Assembly (NCBI RefSeq): GCF_027694345.1
Contig: NZ_JAQEVU010000001.1
Location: 124,001 to 188,000, forward strand
Reading direction: 5' to 3'
From: Varibaculum timonense_A
Lineage (GTDB): Bacteria; Actinomycetota; Actinomycetes; Actinomycetales; Actinomycetaceae
DNA length: 64,000 nucleotides
Position 1 is the first letter of the stretch; every line of letters begins with the position of its first letter. The notes beneath the pieces are model-generated. The model was given only the letters and a program-made list of their open reading frames with translations. It searched no databases and was not told the origin of the DNA. The position numbers and the translations under genes are program-made. This document shows, piece after piece, positions 62,722 through 64,000 of the stretch.

Positions 62722-64000
62722 ATGAAAAGAAACCTGCCTGCTTTGTTGCTGGTGTTTATTTTCCTCTTTTATTGGGTGAGCGTCCCGGTTGTTTTTGCTG
62801 CCGAACCGGATAAGCCAGGGCGGGGAACAGGCTTTGGAAATACCGCTGTAGATAGTGATGGCGCAAATAACTCCACGGTGTCTGGAGGAATCGAACCTAC
62901 GGTTACCATTGGGGGTTCCGTGCCTTCTTCGGTTCCAGTGCAGGATATTGATTCCGCTAGTGATAACCGGGATCCGATTATTGAGGAAGTAAATGTTCTT
63001 GGGGATTTTAATCGCTCTGCCAAGGGAATCAGCTACTTTAAGGACATAACGATTTCTCTGGTTGCAGATAATCTTACTGATGATAATTTTCTGTCGCCGG
63101 AGGGCCTGCATTGGTCTTCTCGCACTGGGGTCGAGTTAATTAAAGGGCAAATTCTTGGGGATTTTGATTTTTCTGTTTTCCCTAATGATGTCCCGAAGGC
63201 TCGGGTTAAGGCTTTTCGGATTGATGATGGTGATTCCGGCAGGATAACTTATGTGGGTAGAACGCGCTCGGGCATTGACCTTGATTTAATTTGGACGGTG
63301 ACCGGTTCCGATAAAGAGGATTGGGCAGCTCATTCGGGGTACGCGAATAGTAAAGTGAAAGGTTTAGGGTTTACGGGAGAGCAGTTTTTTTCCGGGTGCT
63401 CGCGGAAACTCTATTGCGGTTTTGTATGATAATGCCAGTAATTTGGGTTTGCGTTACCAGATTGTGAAGCATGGTACTTTCGTGGAGCAACCGGTTGTGG
63501 TCAGTTTTATTTCCACCGATATTGATTCAGCTCAAGGTGTTGAAACAGACTTAGCTAATCTAGTTGAGGTTATTCCGCCTGATTCTCATCTGGTGAAGAA
63601 AGATGGGATTATTTATGACACTACCAGGGGAGCGGTTAATCTGAACGGTTCGGCAGCTCTCCCTCGTGGCGGGTATTTAGGGGCGGGTTTCCTATCAAAC
63701 TTTAACTATGTTTTTTATTCTCCTGCTCCGCAACGGGTTAATAACTCGTATCATTATCCCAAGGCGGTTAGGTACGATATTTTCGGTTCCAGTCTGCAAG
63801 CTAAAATTACGCCACGACTACGGCAACATATCTCGGTTAGCTATGTGGATACTTCGGGTAGGGAGCTGAAACCCGAGGAACGTTTCAAGGGTTATACCGG
63901 GGAAAGCTACAGTTTTTCTGCGCCAGGTATTGACAAATATCAGCTGGCAGCTGTGGAGAAAGATGTTAGAGATATTTATCGTCCGCGGGTAAGGTTTATT
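62722..64000 (+). pseudogene. secreted surface protein, frame broken at a T7 run; 3' end beyond window
   Basis: Starts with ATG after GGGAAAG and a signal peptide (MKRNLPALLLVFIFLFYWVSV...FAAE, about 1-29). The frame stops at 63427-63429 after 235 codons. Immediately before, the frame is disturbed at T7 (63385-63391). If one T is left out, the translation goes on without stop for at least 203 codons to the window end, through GEQFFPGARGNSIAVLYDNASN and, near 63837, SYVDTSGRELKPEERFKGYTG, a MucBP-like unit. So the gene is a large adhesin-like protein with a one-base slip: real phase variation, a true mutation, or a sequencing error. Low complexity and Gly/Ser content of the first part fit an exposed protein. 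Confidence 0.75.

Noticed and set aside
1..64000. CRISPR arrays, prophage, rRNA
   Set aside because: No array of spaced repeats, integrase, phage structural genes or rRNA were seen.

Overview
This window looks like chromosome from a low-to-mid GC member of the Actinomycetaceae (Varibaculum, Mobiluncus and Actinotignum are the sort of genus I would expect; the genus is a guess). The gene order supports an actinobacterium: RhlE-like helicase / ferritin-like protein / DUF3107 / AdnAB; tatD-rpfB-rsmA-ispE-ABC-F; TetR / prs / rplY / pth; and rimP-nusA-infB-rbfA-truB...ribF are all actinobacterial neighbourhoods. A thymidylate synthase/DHFR pair, a PdtaS-type kinase and an Rpf-like protein fit too. 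A large CoA-activase-type iron-sulfur protein near the right end suggests an anaerobic lifestyle.

Layout. 0-2.4 kb: GH13 glucosidase (cut by the window edge) and a DEAD-box helicase. 2.7-11.8 kb: ferritin-like protein, DUF3107, the AdnA/AdnB helicase-nuclease pair, and a kinase-fold protein lacking an expected metal-binding Asp. 12.0-12.7 kb: a long perfect palindrome and a small secreted/membrane protein with its own promoter and terminator. 13.1-18.4 kb: a complete deoxyribose catabolic operon (SorC-type regulator, deoC, FucP-type permease, DeoX-like mutarotase, deoK) with a palindromic operator and strong terminator. 18.4-20.5 kb: a plastic spot with an IS3-type orfA remnant, two copies of the 3' end of a DUF4143-type ATPase gene, and between them a secreted cationic protein plus a small two-helix membrane protein that resemble a bacteriocin-like pair. 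20.5-34 kb: YhgE/Pip exporter-like protein, folA, thyA, an uncharacterised membrane protein, DUF2505, PdtaS-type kinase, tatD, rpfB-like, a fused rsmA-ispE gene and an ABC-F ATPase. 33.7-38 kb: MarR and TetR regulators, tRNA-Gln(UUG), prs, rplY, pth. 38-45.4 kb: lipoprotein, then rimP-nusA-infB-rbfA-truB. 45.4-51.7 kb: an inserted sugar module (ABC importer, PfkB kinase, DeoR-type regulator, GH4 glycosidase) between truB and ribF. 51.8-64 kb: a Cys-rich 68-aa protein, ribF, a Na+/H+ antiporter, an AspT/YidE-type transporter, a TetR regulator, a 1,525-residue double-activase CoA-dehydratase-type protein, and a surface protein interrupted by a one-base shift at a T7 run and continuing past the window end.

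Two sugar systems (2-deoxyribose; a glycoside probably phosphorylated after import) each carry their own regulator. A heptamer, GAGGACG/CGTCCTC, recurs through the core genes in both orientations far more often than expected but is nearly absent from the deo operon, the 18-20.5 kb spot and the ABC module; this marks those blocks as possible imports and suggests the heptamer has a genome-wide role. All counts and alignments were done by eye.
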